64,000 nucleotides of DNA from positions 372,001 to 436,000 of the forward strand of contig NZ_JAJSDQ010000001.1 of the NCBI RefSeq assembly GCF_021272345.1. Direction: 5' to 3'. The number at the start of each line of letters is the position of its first letter. The stretch's first letter is position 1. Shown one piece after another: positions 31,651-41,812 of this stretch. The notes below the pieces were generated by a model. The model worked only from the letters and a program-made list of their open reading frames with translations, was not told the origin of the DNA and did not search any database. The position numbers and the translations under genes are program-made. The stretch comes from Ornithinimicrobium sediminis. Its GTDB lineage: Bacteria > Actinomycetota > Actinomycetes > Actinomycetales > Dermatophilaceae.

Positions 31651-32459
31651 TCAGCTGGAGAGACGACGTCGCGCGTCGTCCAGACGACTGCTGATCGTGC
31701 CCTCGATCACTTCGTCACCGATCTCGACGCGGATCCCTCCGATGACGGAGGGGTCGATCACGATGTTGGCGTGGACCTGGCGCCCGTACTGCCGCGACAG
31801 CGCCGCGACCAGCCGGTCCACCTGGGCCTCGGTCAGCGGCGCCGCGCTCGTCACGACCGCCGTCACCTGCTGCTGCCGCCGAGCGGCAGTCGCCAGGTAG
31901 GACTCGATGGTGCGGCCGAACCGTTCGGTGCGGGTGGCCACGGCGTGCGAGGCCAGGCGCACCGTCTCCGGTGCTGCCTTGTCGGACAGCAGCTGCCTGA
32001 CCAGGTTGCTCTTGGACGCGACCGGCGCTCGCGGGTCGGTCAGAGCGGCCTGCAGGCGGTCGTCACCCGCCACGATCCGCTGGAAGCGGAACAGCTCGTC
32101 CTCGACGCGCCCCAGCCGGCCCGCACGCTGGGCGTTGGCCAGGAAGGCCTCCACCGACAGCGCCTCGAGGGCCACCGGGAGGTCGCTGGAGTCGTTCCAC
32201 CGCTGTGCTGCGACGGTACGAGCGACGTGCTGGGCAGGGTCGCCCACGCGGCCCGCGAAGAGCCTGTCGACGAGCCCGGCGCGCTCCCGCCCCTCACGCG
32301 AGGGGTCGGCCAGTGCTCGGCGCAGCGTGCCGGAGCCGCTGACGGTGCCGGCCACGGCCAGCAGGTCCTCGGCCAGGGCCACGGCGTCACCGCTGCTGGT
32401 CAGCGCCTCCTCGAGGGCTGCTCGTGAGAGCGCCATCGCGTTGCGGGAGGGGCCCTGCA

Positions 32460-32460
<1 letters not shown>
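31651..32460 (-). CDS. atpH: F0F1 ATP synthase subunit delta
   Basis: Peripheral stalk subunit (269 residues), the long actinobacterial form (E. coli delta is about 177). The conserved C-terminal part [21 protein letters not shown] and [21 protein letters not shown] is the family signature. The ATG at 32460 overlaps the atpF stop by one base (TGATG), implying coupled translation. Confidence 0.95.
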
Positions 32461-33071
<611 letters not shown>

Positions 33072-33117
33072 TCATGTTCGACGCCACGCCGGAACCAGCG
33101 ACTGCGTCCCGGGTGAG

Positions 33118-33324
33118 TCAGAGTCGGATGAAGAAGAGGACCAGGCCGAAGATCGCGAGCGCCTCGGCCAGGGCGAAGCCCAGGATGGCGATCGGGCGCA
33201 GCAGGTTGCTGGCCTCGGGCTGGCGGGCCACACCGTTGATGTAGGCGGCGAAGATCAGGCCCACGGCGATGGCGGGGCCGATCGTGGCGAGGCCGTAGCC
33301 GATCAGAGTTACGTCACCAGTCAC
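33118..33324 (-). CDS. atpE: F0F1 ATP synthase subunit c
   Basis: Proteolipid ring subunit (68 residues), two membrane helices joined by the polar loop ARQPE. The ion-carrying carboxylate is Glu54 in [15 protein letters not shown], without the flanking polar residues of sodium-type rings, so protons are the likely ion. The GTG at 33324 behind AGAGAA is chosen; the longer open frame to 33375 has no matching N-terminus. Confidence 0.96.
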   Translation of the reverse strand: MTGDVTLIGYGLATIGPAIAVGLIFAAYINGVARQPEASNLLRPIAILGFALAEALAIFGLVLFFIRL

Positions 33325-33404
33325 GTCAGTTCTCTTTCTATGTGTTGTCCCGGCGGCGAAGACCGCCGGCGGCAAGGGTATTCAGTTGTGGGTCGGGGGC
33401 GGAG

Positions 33405-34217
33405 TCAGTGCTCGTCCGCCAGTGCTCCGCCGATGTAGGAGGCGGCCAGGAGCACGAAGACGTAGGCCTGCAGGAACTGCACCAGTGCCTCGAACAGCAC
33501 CATGGCGAAGGACATGATCCAGGCCGGGATGGCCACCGCAGTGAGGAAGCCCCCCTGCGTGAAGAGCTCCCAGGCGCCCAGCGTGAACACCAGGAGCAGC
33601 ATGTGGCCGGCGAACATGTTGCCGAACAGTCGCAGCGCCAGGGTGAGCGGGCGGGTGATGAAGAAGGTGATGAGCTCCAGCACGAAGATGGCCGGCGCGA
33701 TCCAGGCGGGCAGGCCCGGGGGGATCATGAACTTGAAGTAGCCCACGACTCCGTGCTTCTGCACACCGATCCAGTGGTAGACCACGTAGATGACCAGCGT
33801 GAGGGCGATCGGGAAGCCGATGCGACCGAAGGTCGGCAGCTGGATGGGCGGGATGATGCCGGCCCAGTTGTTGGCCAGGATCAGCACGAACATCGCGAAC
33901 AGCAGCGGCACGAAGCGCATGAACTCCTTGCTGCCGATCATGTCGCGGGCGACGTCGTTGCGCACGAAGTCGTAGACCTTCTCGGTGAACCACTGGCCCT
34001 TGCTGGGAACGACGGCGGCGCGCTTGGTCGTGGCCACGAGCCACCAGGAGAGCAGCCCCACGGACAGCGCCATCACGACCATGGGCCGGGTGATGGCCAG
34101 CGTCATCTCCATGCCGAGGATCTCGACCGTCCCGAAGTTCACCAGCGGCTGCCAGAACGTCGAGGGAGACGGCGGGAAGTCGGCCATCGGCACGGGGAGG
34201 GCCGAAGTCAGGATCAC
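33405..34217 (-). CDS. atpB: F0F1 ATP synthase subunit a
   Basis: Membrane channel subunit (270 residues) with five to six helices. The essential Arg is in TLALRLFGNMFAGHML, and EALVQFLQAYVFVLLAASYI is the C-terminal helix pair. GTG 34217 stands 5 bases after AAGGAG; a later ATG (34187) would remove ten residues. Confidence 0.96.
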   Translation of the reverse strand: MILTSALPVPMADFPPSPSTFWQPLVNFGTVEILGMEMTLAITRPMVVMALSVGLLSWWLVATTKRAAVVPSKGQWFTEKVYDFVRNDVARDMIGSKEFMRFVPLLFAMFVLILANNWAGIIPPIQLPTFGRIGFPIALTLVIYVVYHWIGVQKHGVVGYFKFMIPPGLPAWIAPAIFVLELITFFITRPLTLALRLFGNMFAGHMLLLVFTLGAWELFTQGGFLTAVAIPAWIMSFAMVLFEALVQFLQAYVFVLLAASYIGGALADEH

Positions 34218-34286
34218 TGGTTCTCCTTGGTCCTACGGGCTGCGGAGTGGGCACGCCCCGATCGCGACAGCGCGCGGGTGGGGAGG

Positions 34287-34574
34287 TCAGGGTGAACCAT
34301 ACCGGAGCCAGACGACGTAGAGCGACAGGGCCATCCCCACCAGAAGACCCACGACAACCAGGAAGGCGGTGTCCCACCACCGGTCCAGCAACCAGCCCAG
34401 ACCGCCGAAGGTGACCGGTCCGCCGATGAGGTAGGAGACGACGGTGGTGGCCGCGTCGGTCTCCTTGGAGTGGCCGGTCACCTCGTGTCTCGGAGGCAGG
34501 GGGTCGCCCTTGGGTCTCGGAGGCAGGGGGTCACCCTTGGGCCGCGGGGTGCTGTCGTCCATGCGGCCCATCAT
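34287..34574 (-). CDS. AtpZ/AtpI-family small membrane protein
   Basis: About 95 residues with a polar N-terminus and two membrane helices (TTVVSYLIGGPVTFGGLGWLLD and FLVVVGLLVGMALSLYVVWL). Such proteins precede atpB in actinobacteria and assist assembly of the c ring or import of magnesium/calcium. The N-terminal part carries a 9-residue repeat, PRPKGDPLP twice, from a 27-base DNA duplication. ATG 34574 is 5 bases after GAGG; ATGs at 34571 and 34562 are possible. Confidence 0.8.
   Translation of the reverse strand: MMGRMDDSTPRPKGDPLPPRPKGDPLPPRHEVTGHSKETDAATTVVSYLIGGPVTFGGLGWLLDRWWDTAFLVVVGLLVGMALSLYVVWLRYGSP
34488..34541 (-). repeat. 27-base tandem duplication in the AtpZ-like gene
   Basis: Units 34488-34514 and 34515-34541 differ by one base and encode PRPKGDPLP twice. 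It is in frame and in a polar tail, so it probably does not harm function. Confidence 0.85.
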
Positions 34575-34581
34575 CGCAGCC

Positions 34582-35055
34582 TCAGGGCAGGGGTGGGTCG
34601 ACGAAGAGGGTGCGGGCGCGGAGGAAGCCGGTGACCTGACCGACCTGGTGCGCCAGGGCGGTGGCCAGCAGACCGACCGCCGCGGCGAGGGGGTCGACCC
34701 ACGGCAGCTCACGGACGACCAGGACAGCGCTGACCAGCAGCAGCAGCTGTATGAGGTACACGGTCAGCGCCCCGACCACCGCCGCGCCCGGGAGGTGGTC
34801 GAGCAGCAGCCCGATCGCCCACGACCCGCTGAGGAAGGCCGCCAGCGCGATGGCGGCCCCCAGCGCTGCCGACCCGGCCGCCCCCGGCCCGCGCAGCACG
34901 CCGAGGGCGAGGGTGCAGAGCAGCGCGACCGGGAGCGCCCAGCGCAGAGCGGAGCGCTGCATGGCAGTGACGACGGGGTGGACGGGTGGGGAGGGGGCAG
35001 CGCGGCCGCCACGCTGTGCGGGGGGACGGCCTGAGCGCTGGGAAGGGGATGGCAT
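34582..35055 (-). CDS. atpI: AtpI-like membrane protein, first gene of the atp operon
   Basis: A 157-residue protein with a basic, Pro-rich N-terminus and four predicted helices (LRWALPVALLCTLALGVL; AALGAAIALAAFLSGSWAIG; AAVVGALTVYLIQLLLLVSAVLVV; DPLAAAVGLLATALAHQVG). Position and topology fit the AtpI group that helps assemble the F0 sector; sequence identity in this group is low. ATG 35055 is preferred; an internal ATG at 34962 would start at MQRSALRWALPVALL and is a realistic alternative. Confidence 0.75.
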   Translation of the reverse strand: MPSPSQRSGRPPAQRGGRAAPSPPVHPVVTAMQRSALRWALPVALLCTLALGVLRGPGAAGSAALGAAIALAAFLSGSWAIGLLLDHLPGAAVVGALTVYLIQLLLLVSAVLVVRELPWVDPLAAAVGLLATALAHQVGQVTGFLRARTLFVDPPLP

Positions 35056-35079
35056 CAAGCCCCGATCATGACGCCAGGA

Positions 35080-35105
35080 CCCCTTGTGAAAAAATTCACA
35101 AGGGG
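35080..35105 (-). promoter_or_regulatory. CRP/GlxR-type palindrome before the atp operon
   Basis: An 11-bp perfect inverted repeat with a 4-base centre; its core reads TGTGA (35085-35089), six bases, TCACA (35096-35100), identical to the consensus of CRP/FNR-family cAMP receptor proteins (GlxR in corynebacteria). It overlaps the last codons and the stop of the wecA-like gene and lies 25-50 bases before the first atp start. An RNA hairpin reading (wecA terminator) is possible, but there is no T tract after it. Confidence 0.6.
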
Positions 35106-36202
35106 GTCGGTCCGACCTTGCGGCTCCAGGGCTGCCAGGTCAGCGCGACCGCAAGGAGCAGGGCCAGGACCATCCCGACGACGGTCACCCAGACCGGCAC
35201 GTAGGCGATCGACACCGCGCCGACGGCGATGAGTGCCGACCACAGGTAGAGCAGTCCGACGGCCCGTCGGTGGCTGTGTCCAATCTTGAGCATCTGGTGG
35301 TGGATGTGGTGTGCGTCGGGCTTCCACGGGGAGTCCCCGCGTCGGGTGCGTCTGACCACGGCGAGCGCCATGTCGAGGATGGGCAGAGCCATGATCGCGA
35401 CCGGCAGCAGCAGGGGCAGCATGAAGGCGGCCAGGGTCGACGTGGTCGCCACGCTGGAGTTGGGGTCGACGCTGCCCGTCATCGAGATCGTCGCCGCCGA
35501 GAGCAGCAGCCCCAGCAGCAGAGCCCCCGCGTCGCCCATGAACAGCCGGGCGGGGTGGAAGTTGTGCGGAAGGAAGCCGATGCAGCAGCCCATCAGTGCC
35601 GCGGTGATGAAGGTGGCCGTCGAGAAGACGTTGGGAGGGTCGAAGGCCCGGCTCACGAGGTAGGTCCAGGCGAAGAACGTGCCGGCCGAGATGAACACCA
35701 CGCCGGCCGCGAGCCCGTCGAGGCCGTCGACGAAGTTCACCGCGTTGCAGGAGACCACCACGATCAGGATGGTCAGCGCCACGAGGACGGGCTCGGGCAG
35801 CACCGTCACGCCGAAGATGGGCAGGCCCAGCAGCTGCACCCCGAAGAACGCGAGGACCGCTCCGGCCACGACCTGCCCCGCGAGCTTGGTGAGCCAGTCG
35901 AGGTCGCGCACGTCGTCCAGCGCCCCGAGCACCGTGATGATCGTCGCGCTGAGGAGCACCCCCATCAGCTCCGGGGTGTCGAACAGCTGACCGAGGTAGG
36001 GCAGGCGGCTGCCGACGAGCACCGCGACCGCGAAGCCGACCAGCATCGCCACCCCGCCCAGGCGGGGCGTCGGGACGGCGTGGACGTCGCGGGCGCGCAC
36101 CGGTGTGACGGCGCCGACGACGACCGCGAGGCGGCGGACGATGGTCGTCGCGACATACGTGAAGACCGCTGCGGTCAGCAGGATCAGCAGGTACTCGCGC
36201 AT
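35096..36202 (-). CDS. wecA: MraY/WecA-family undecaprenyl-phosphate phosphoglycosyltransferase
   Basis: Polytopic membrane enzyme (368 residues) that moves an N-acetylhexosamine-phosphate from a UDP-sugar to a polyprenyl phosphate, the first step of arabinogalactan/teichoic-acid-like polymer synthesis. Motifs: DVHAVPTPRLGGVAM, the Asp-rich LGALDDVRDLDW, NAVNFVDGLDGLAAG and LFMGDAGALLLG, and the cytoplasmic loop DAHHIHHQML. The HIHH motif and position upstream of atp genes fit WecA rather than MraY. It begins 33 bases after glyA ends. Confidence 0.9.
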   Translation of the reverse strand: MREYLLILLTAAVFTYVATTIVRRLAVVVGAVTPVRARDVHAVPTPRLGGVAMLVGFAVAVLVGSRLPYLGQLFDTPELMGVLLSATIITVLGALDDVRDLDWLTKLAGQVVAGAVLAFFGVQLLGLPIFGVTVLPEPVLVALTILIVVVSCNAVNFVDGLDGLAAGVVFISAGTFFAWTYLVSRAFDPPNVFSTATFITAALMGCCIGFLPHNFHPARLFMGDAGALLLGLLLSAATISMTGSVDPNSSVATTSTLAAFMLPLLLPVAIMALPILDMALAVVRRTRRGDSPWKPDAHHIHHQMLKIGHSHRRAVGLLYLWSALIAVGAVSIAYVPVWVTVVGMVLALLLAVALTWQPWSRKVGPTPL

Positions 36203-36235
36203 CGCTCACCTCCCCCGGCCGCCCGGGACGTGTCG

Positions 36236-37528
36236 TCAGGGGTGCGGGTAGGCCGGGTGGGAGGCGAGCAGGTCGGTCACCTCGGCGCGGATCGCCCGGG
36301 CCCCTGCATGGTCGGGGTCCCCGTCGGTCGTCGTCACCGCCCGGTGGATGAGGTCGGCCACGACGGTCATGTCGTCGGTGCCCATGCCCTGCGTCGTCAG
36401 CGACGGCGTGCCGACCCGGATGCCGGAGGCGATGTTGGGCTTCTCGGGGTCGAAGGGGATGGCGTTCTTGTTGAGCACGATGCCCGCGGCCTCGCAGCGC
36501 AGCTCCGCGTCGGCGCCGGTGACCCCGACGCCGCGCAGGTCGTGCAGCGACAGGTGGGTGTCGGTGCCGCCGGTGATCGGCCGGATGTCCCGCTCCCCCA
36601 GGCCCGCCGCCAGGGACCGGGCGTTGGCGATGACCTGGCGGGCGTACTCCTGGTAGGCCGGCGTGGCGCACTCGGCGAAGTTGACCGCCTTGGCGGCCAC
36701 ACCGTGCATGAGCGGCCCTCCCTGCATCATCGGGAAGACGGCCCGGTCGACCTTGGCCGCGTGCTCGGCCTTGCACACGATCGCTCCGCCGCGGGGGCCC
36801 CGCAGCACCTTGTGGGTGGTGAAGCTGACGACGTCGGCGTGCGGCACGGGCGAGGGGATCGCCTGGCCGGCGACGAGGCCGATGAAGTGGGCGGCGTCCA
36901 CCCAGAAGACGGCGCCGGCCTCGTCGGCGATCTCGCGGAAGGCCGCGAAGTCGATGAGACGCGGGATGGCCGAACCCCCGGCGATGATGAGCTTGGGCCG
37001 GTGCTCCAGCGCCAGGTCGCGCACCTGGTCGTAGTCGATGTCCTCGGTCTCCGGGTCCACGCCGTAGTGCACGGCGTTGAACCACTTGCCCGAGAAGGAG
37101 ACCTTGAAGCCGTGCGTCAGGTGGCCGCCGTGGTCCAGCGACATGCCCATGATGGTGTCGCCCGGTGCGGCGAAGGCTCCGTAGACCGCCTGGTTGGCGC
37201 TGGCTCCGGAGTGAGGCTGCACGTTGGCGTGGTCCGCCCCGAACAGTGCCTTGGCGCGCTCGATGGCGAGCTTCTCGACCTTGTCGACCTCCGAGCACCC
37301 TCCGTAGTAGCGCTTGTCGGGGTAGCCCTCGGCGTACTTGTTGGACAGCGTCGACCCCAGCGCCGCCAGGACGGCCGGGCTGGTCTGGTTCTCGCTGGCG
37401 ATGAGCTGCAGCCCGGCACGCTGCCGGTCCAGCTCGCTCACCAGGAGCTCGGCGACCTGCGGGTCGCTGTCCACCAGCGCCGCGAAACTCGGGCCGTAGT
37501 ACGTCTCGGGCGTGACCTCGTTGCTCAC
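36236..37528 (-). CDS. glyA: serine hydroxymethyltransferase
   Basis: PLP enzyme (430 residues) converting serine and tetrahydrofolate to glycine and 5,10-methylene-tetrahydrofolate. PLP Lys240 lies in VVSFTTHKVLRGPRGG; IASENQTSPAVL, EGYPDKRYYGGCSEVD and NVQPHSGASAN are family motifs. GTG 37528 follows CAGGAG. Upstream of it lies tsaC, downstream wecA, all on the same strand. Confidence 0.97.
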   Translation of the reverse strand: MSNEVTPETYYGPSFAALVDSDPQVAELLVSELDRQRAGLQLIASENQTSPAVLAALGSTLSNKYAEGYPDKRYYGGCSEVDKVEKLAIERAKALFGADHANVQPHSGASANQAVYGAFAAPGDTIMGMSLDHGGHLTHGFKVSFSGKWFNAVHYGVDPETEDIDYDQVRDLALEHRPKLIIAGGSAIPRLIDFAAFREIADEAGAVFWVDAAHFIGLVAGQAIPSPVPHADVVSFTTHKVLRGPRGGAIVCKAEHAAKVDRAVFPMMQGGPLMHGVAAKAVNFAECATPAYQEYARQVIANARSLAAGLGERDIRPITGGTDTHLSLHDLRGVGVTGADAELRCEAAGIVLNKNAIPFDPEKPNIASGIRVGTPSLTTQGMGTDDMTVVADLIHRAVTTTDGDPDHAGARAIRAEVTDLLASHPAYPHP

Positions 37529-37612
37529 TGGGCTCTCCTGCTCGGCGGGGCCGGAGCTCGTCCGGCAGTGCGGTCCAACTGTATGCGGTGGGAACGCGGC
37601 ACGGGGCGCGGC

Positions 37613-38407
37613 TCAGGCCGGGGGCGGCACGTCGCGCAGGCTCCCCGGGGGCACGGCGACCCCGGTGCCCTGCACGCTGCCGACCAGACGCGGCCCCACG
37701 ACGGCATCGGGCGCGACGGCGCCCTGCTCGTCGCCGGTCTCCTCCTCGGCCGAGGAGGTCGGCGGGGCGTCGTGCAGCACGGTGGTGCCGAGCACCTCGC
37801 GCATCCGGTCGGCGGCCAGGGCTCCGTGCCTCAGCACGACCGGCTCCGGGCCCGTGCAGTCCACGATGGTGGAAGCGGCCCCGGCGGTGCGGGGACCGCC
37901 GTCGAGGTAGAGCGCGACCGCACCGCCGAGCTGCTCCTGCGCCTCGACCGCCGTGGTCGCGGCCGGCCGCCCGGTGACGTTGGCACTGGTCACCGCCAGC
38001 GGACCCACCTCGGCCAGCAGCGCGAGCGCGACCTCGTCGTCCGGCATGCGCAGGGCCACCGTGCCGTTGGTCTCCCCCAGGTCCCAGGCCAGCGAGGGCT
38101 GCGCCTTCAGCACGAGGGTCAGCGAGCCGGGCCAGAACTGCCTCATGAGGATCCTGGCGTACATCGGCACGGAGGTCGCCAGCCCGTCCACCGTGCGCGC
38201 GCTCGGCACCAGCACCGGCGGGGGCATCTCCCGGCCGCGGTGCTTGGCCGCCAGGACCATCGCCACGGCCACCTCGTCGAAGGCGTCGGCCCCCACGCCG
38301 TAGACGGTGTCCGTGGGGAGCACGACGATGCGCCCCCCGCGCACGACCTCTGCCGCCTTCTGGACGGCCTCGTCCCGGCTCTCCGGGTCACCCGCTGCAA
38401 CGATCAC
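37613..38407 (-). CDS. tsaC: L-threonylcarbamoyladenylate synthase (TsaC/Sua5/YrdC)
   Basis: Makes threonylcarbamoyl-AMP from threonine, bicarbonate and ATP for the t6A37 modification of tRNA; the window also carries tsaE at 63.3 kb. 264 residues: GGRIVVLPTDTVYGVGADA at the N-terminus, KHRGREMPPPVLVPS, FWPGSLTLVLKA, VALRMPDDEV and PLAVTSANVTGRPAATT. The last 50 residues are an Ala/Glu/Pro-rich extension. The GTG at 38407 is chosen from the family N-terminus; the long open frame upstream is the shadow of the divergent pentapeptide gene. GAGACT 7 bases upstream may be its -10. Confidence 0.92.
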   Translation of the reverse strand: MIVAAGDPESRDEAVQKAAEVVRGGRIVVLPTDTVYGVGADAFDEVAVAMVLAAKHRGREMPPPVLVPSARTVDGLATSVPMYARILMRQFWPGSLTLVLKAQPSLAWDLGETNGTVALRMPDDEVALALLAEVGPLAVTSANVTGRPAATTAVEAQEQLGGAVALYLDGGPRTAGAASTIVDCTGPEPVVLRHGALAADRMREVLGTTVLHDAPPTSSAEEETGDEQGAVAPDAVVGPRLVGSVQGTGVAVPPGSLRDVPPPA

Positions 38408-38453
38408 GCCGCACAGTCTCGCACTCCGGCGACCTCGGTGGGACCCTGCCCGT

Positions 38454-39143
38454 ATGCCGTCGCTGACCGACCTCACGCTCCGCGCCGAGGACGTGCTCGC
38501 GCTGGCCGACCGCCCCGCCGGCGAGCCCCTCGTGCTGACCCGCTGCGACCTGTCGGGAGTGCGTGCGGCGGGCGTCGACCTCGACGCGGCCGTGCTGGTC
38601 GGCTGCACCCTGGACGACGCCGACCTCCGTGGCGCCCGGCTGGCAGGGTCCCGGTGGGAGGGAGGCTCGGCCCGGGCCGTGCTGCTCGAGGACGCCGACC
38701 TCGGAGACGCCGTCCTCGAGGGGGTGGACCTGGCCGAGGCGGTGCTGCGCCGCGCACTGCTGACCGACGCCGTCCTGCGCGGCTGCCGCCTGGTGGGCGT
38801 GGTGGCCGACGGCACCCGCGGGCTGGGGGTGTCGCTCGTGGGCTGCAACGCCTACGGCGCCGACCTCACCGGCATGTCGCTGCACGGCAGGGACCTGAGC
38901 CGCACCCGGTTCACCGAGGCGAACCTCTCCGGCGCCGACCTGCGGGGGGCGGTGATGCAGGGATGCACCCTGCTGCACACGGAGCTGTTGGACGCCCGGT
39001 TCGACGGCACCGACCTGCGCGGCGCAGACCTGGGGCCGGTCGACGCCGCACGCGCCGCGGCCTGGCGCGGGGCCGTCGTCTCGTCCAGCCAGGCGGTGGC
39101 CATCGCCGAGGACCTCGTGGGGGTGGTGGTGACGGACGGGTGA
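38454..39143 (+). CDS. pentapeptide-repeat protein
   Basis: A 229-residue right-handed quadrilateral beta-helix protein: repeats of the A(D/N)LXX type run almost throughout, e.g. LDDADLRGARLAGS, LEDADLGDAVLEGVDLAEAVL and FTEANLSGADLRGAVMQG. No signal peptide. Some relatives (MfpA, Qnr) mimic DNA and protect gyrase from quinolones, but most have no known role and a resistance function cannot be read from sequence. Divergent from tsaC with a 46-base gap; GACCCT 6 bases before the ATG may be its -10. Confidence 0.85.
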   Translation: MPSLTDLTLRAEDVLALADRPAGEPLVLTRCDLSGVRAAGVDLDAAVLVGCTLDDADLRGARLAGSRWEGGSARAVLLEDADLGDAVLEGVDLAEAVLRRALLTDAVLRGCRLVGVVADGTRGLGVSLVGCNAYGADLTGMSLHGRDLSRTRFTEANLSGADLRGAVMQGCTLLHTELLDARFDGTDLRGADLGPVDAARAAAWRGAVVSSSQAVAIAEDLVGVVVTDG

Positions 39144-39219
39144 TGGTGACACACCGGCGCAACCCAGGTCGTCCCAAGATGCGAGAGGCCGGCAAGCCAC
39201 TACCATGGATGACGACCAC

Positions 39220-39245
39220 GACGCCGGGACCACCACCCCGGCGTC
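39220..39245 (+). other. hairpin upstream of the 27-residue membrane peptide gene
   Basis: Perfect 9-bp stem 39220-39228 with 39237-39245 and an 8-base loop, followed by TTT. It lies 76 bases after the pentapeptide stop and 24 bases before the peptide's ATG. It may end the pentapeptide transcript or, if transcription starts near 39211 (TACCAT at 39199-39204), form a structured 5' leader. Confidence 0.45.
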
Positions 39246-39269
39246 TTTCCCTGACCGAAGGAGAACACC

Positions 39270-39353
39270 ATGCGCGGAAGCTCGACCATCTGGACCATCG
39301 TCGGAGTCCTGCTGATCATCGCCCTCGTCGTGTGGCTCATCAGCGCACTCTGA
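39270..39353 (+). CDS. 27-residue single-helix membrane peptide
   Basis: A very short gene with strong signals: AAGGAG 6 bases before the ATG, then MRGSSTIW followed by a hydrophobic run (TIVGVLLIIALVVWLISAL) to the stop. A single membrane helix with basic N-terminus, likely inserted N-in. It is bounded by a hairpin upstream and a 13-bp terminator-like hairpin downstream, so it is its own transcription unit between a pentapeptide gene and prmC. I do not recognise a named family; small membrane peptides often act as stress or membrane-protein regulators. Confidence 0.65.
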   Translation: MRGSSTIWTIVGVLLIIALVVWLISAL

Positions 39354-39371
39354 CCCCACCCTCGACACCAG

Positions 39372-39407
39372 GCTCCCCCTGAGCAGGCACCGCCGCTCGG
39401 GGGGAGC
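39372..39407. terminator. bidirectional terminator between the small peptide gene and prmC
   Basis: 13-bp stem (39372-39384 with 39395-39407) with one G-T pair and a 10-base loop, between the convergent stops at 39353 and 39425. Confidence 0.7.
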
Positions 39408-39424
39408 TCTGCGTCCGGTGGGCC

Positions 39425-40279
39425 TCAGCCGCCCGCGCGCACGGCTCGGGCCACCCGCGGACGCCCCGTGAGGTCGTCGTGGTCGGCGACCTCACGCCAT
39501 ACCCCCGCCGAGCGCAGGGCGCGGGTGAGCGCCTCCCGCTGCACCTCCGCGTGCTCCATGAGCAGGACCCCTCCGGGGCGCAGCAGCACGGCCGCGCGTG
39601 CGGCGACGGCCCGGGGGATCGCCAGACCGTCGGCGCTGCCGCCGTAGAGCGCCAGCTCGGGGTCGTGGTCACGCACCTCGGGGTCCACCGGCACGGCTCC
39701 GAGCGGGATGTACGGCGGGTTGCAGGTCACCAGGTCGACGGTGCCGAGCAGGTCGTCCCCTGCGGTCCGGGCGTCGCCCTGGCGCAGGCCGACCTCCAGC
39801 CCGCTGCGAGCCACGTTCTCGCCCGCCCAGGCGAGCGCGTGCTCCGACAGCTCGACGGCGAGCACCTCCGCCCCGGGCACGCGTGCCTTGAGCGCGAGGG
39901 CGACGGCCCCGCAGCCGGTGCACAGGTCGACCACGACGGGGGCGTCGGCCCCCCGCAGTGCCTCCACGCCCAGGGTGACCAGCAGCTCGGTCTCGGGGCG
40001 CGGCACGAAGACGCCCGGACCCACGGCCAGCTCCAGACCGGCGAAGGACACGGTGCCCGTGAGGTGCTGTAGCGGCACCCGCCGTGCGCGCTCGTCGACC
40101 AGCGGTCCGTAGGCCACGAGCACGCTGTCCGGGACCCGCCGGCCGAGCAGGGCCAGCCGCTGCAGCTCAGCACGGTTGGTGCCCGCCGCATGGGCCAGCA
40201 GGAGCTCGGCGTCCACCCGGGCGCTCACCACCCCGGCGTCGCGCAACCGTGCCGCCGCCTGCCGCAGGGTCTGCTCCAC
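39425..40279 (-). CDS. prmC: peptide chain release factor N5-glutamine methyltransferase
   Basis: Methylates the Gln of the GGQ motif of release factors; its target RF1 is encoded directly upstream. 284 residues: N-terminal helical domain (RLRDAGVVSARVDAELLLAHAAG), SAM motif VVDLCTGCGAVALALKA, and the catalytic NPPY (VTCNPPYIPLGAVPVDPEVRDHDP). Starts 20 bases after the prfA stop on the same strand. Confidence 0.95.
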   Translation of the reverse strand: MEQTLRQAAARLRDAGVVSARVDAELLLAHAAGTNRAELQRLALLGRRVPDSVLVAYGPLVDERARRVPLQHLTGTVSFAGLELAVGPGVFVPRPETELLVTLGVEALRGADAPVVVDLCTGCGAVALALKARVPGAEVLAVELSEHALAWAGENVARSGLEVGLRQGDARTAGDDLLGTVDLVTCNPPYIPLGAVPVDPEVRDHDPELALYGGSADGLAIPRAVAARAAVLLRPGGVLLMEHAEVQREALTRALRSAGVWREVADHDDLTGRPRVARAVRAGG

Positions 40280-40299
40280 CGTGCGCTCCTCGTCGGCGC

Positions 40300-41406
<1,107 letters not shown>

Positions 41407-41430
41407 CGTGGTGGAGGGCGACCGACAGCG

Positions 41431-41470
41431 ACGCCGGCTCCGGCACCGGGGACGGTGCTGGAGCCGGCGT
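41431..41470 (-). terminator. strong hairpin after rpmE
   Basis: 17-bp stem (41431-41447 with 41454-41470, one G-T pair) and a 6-base loop, 8 bases past the rpmE stop on the minus strand. No T tract. It would separate rpmE from prfA. Confidence 0.7.
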
Positions 41471-41478
41471 GCGAGGTC

Positions 41479-41694
41479 CTACTGCGCAGCCTTCTTGCCG
41501 TAGCGCTCCTGGAAGCGGGCCACGCGGCCACCGGTGTCCAGGATCTTCTGCTTGCCGGTGTAGAAGGGGTGGCACTGGGAGCAGACGTCGGCGTTGATCC
41601 TGCCGCTCGTCGCGGTGCTGCGGGTGGTGAAGGTCGCACCGCAGCTGCAGGTCACCTGGGTCTCGACGTACTCCGGGTGGATGTTCTTCTTCAC
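41479..41694 (-). CDS. rpmE: 50S ribosomal protein L31 (zinc-binding form)
   Basis: 71-residue ribosomal protein. Zinc ligands are present in TCSCGATF and [15 protein letters not shown] (C+ type), so this is the zinc-replete paralogue. The GTG at 41694 is 5 bases after GAGGAG and gives the usual N-terminus ([16 protein letters not shown]). The open frame upstream is not family-like. Confidence 0.95.
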   Translation of the reverse strand: MKKNIHPEYVETQVTCSCGATFTTRSTATSGRINADVCSQCHPFYTGKQKILDTGGRVARFQERYGKKAAQ

Positions 41695-41812
41695 GTGTTC
41701 TCCTCGGGTGGCGGGTGTCCCCCGGGTCGGTCGGCGGACGCCGTGGACCGTGAACCGGTGGGCCAACGGACCATGATGCCAGCCGGTGGCGCTCTCCTCC
41801 AAGTCGGCCGGC

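Noticed and set aside
38454-39143. Pentapeptide-repeat protein considered as a quinolone-resistance determinant
   Set aside because: Repeat architecture alone does not show gyrase binding; no supporting context.
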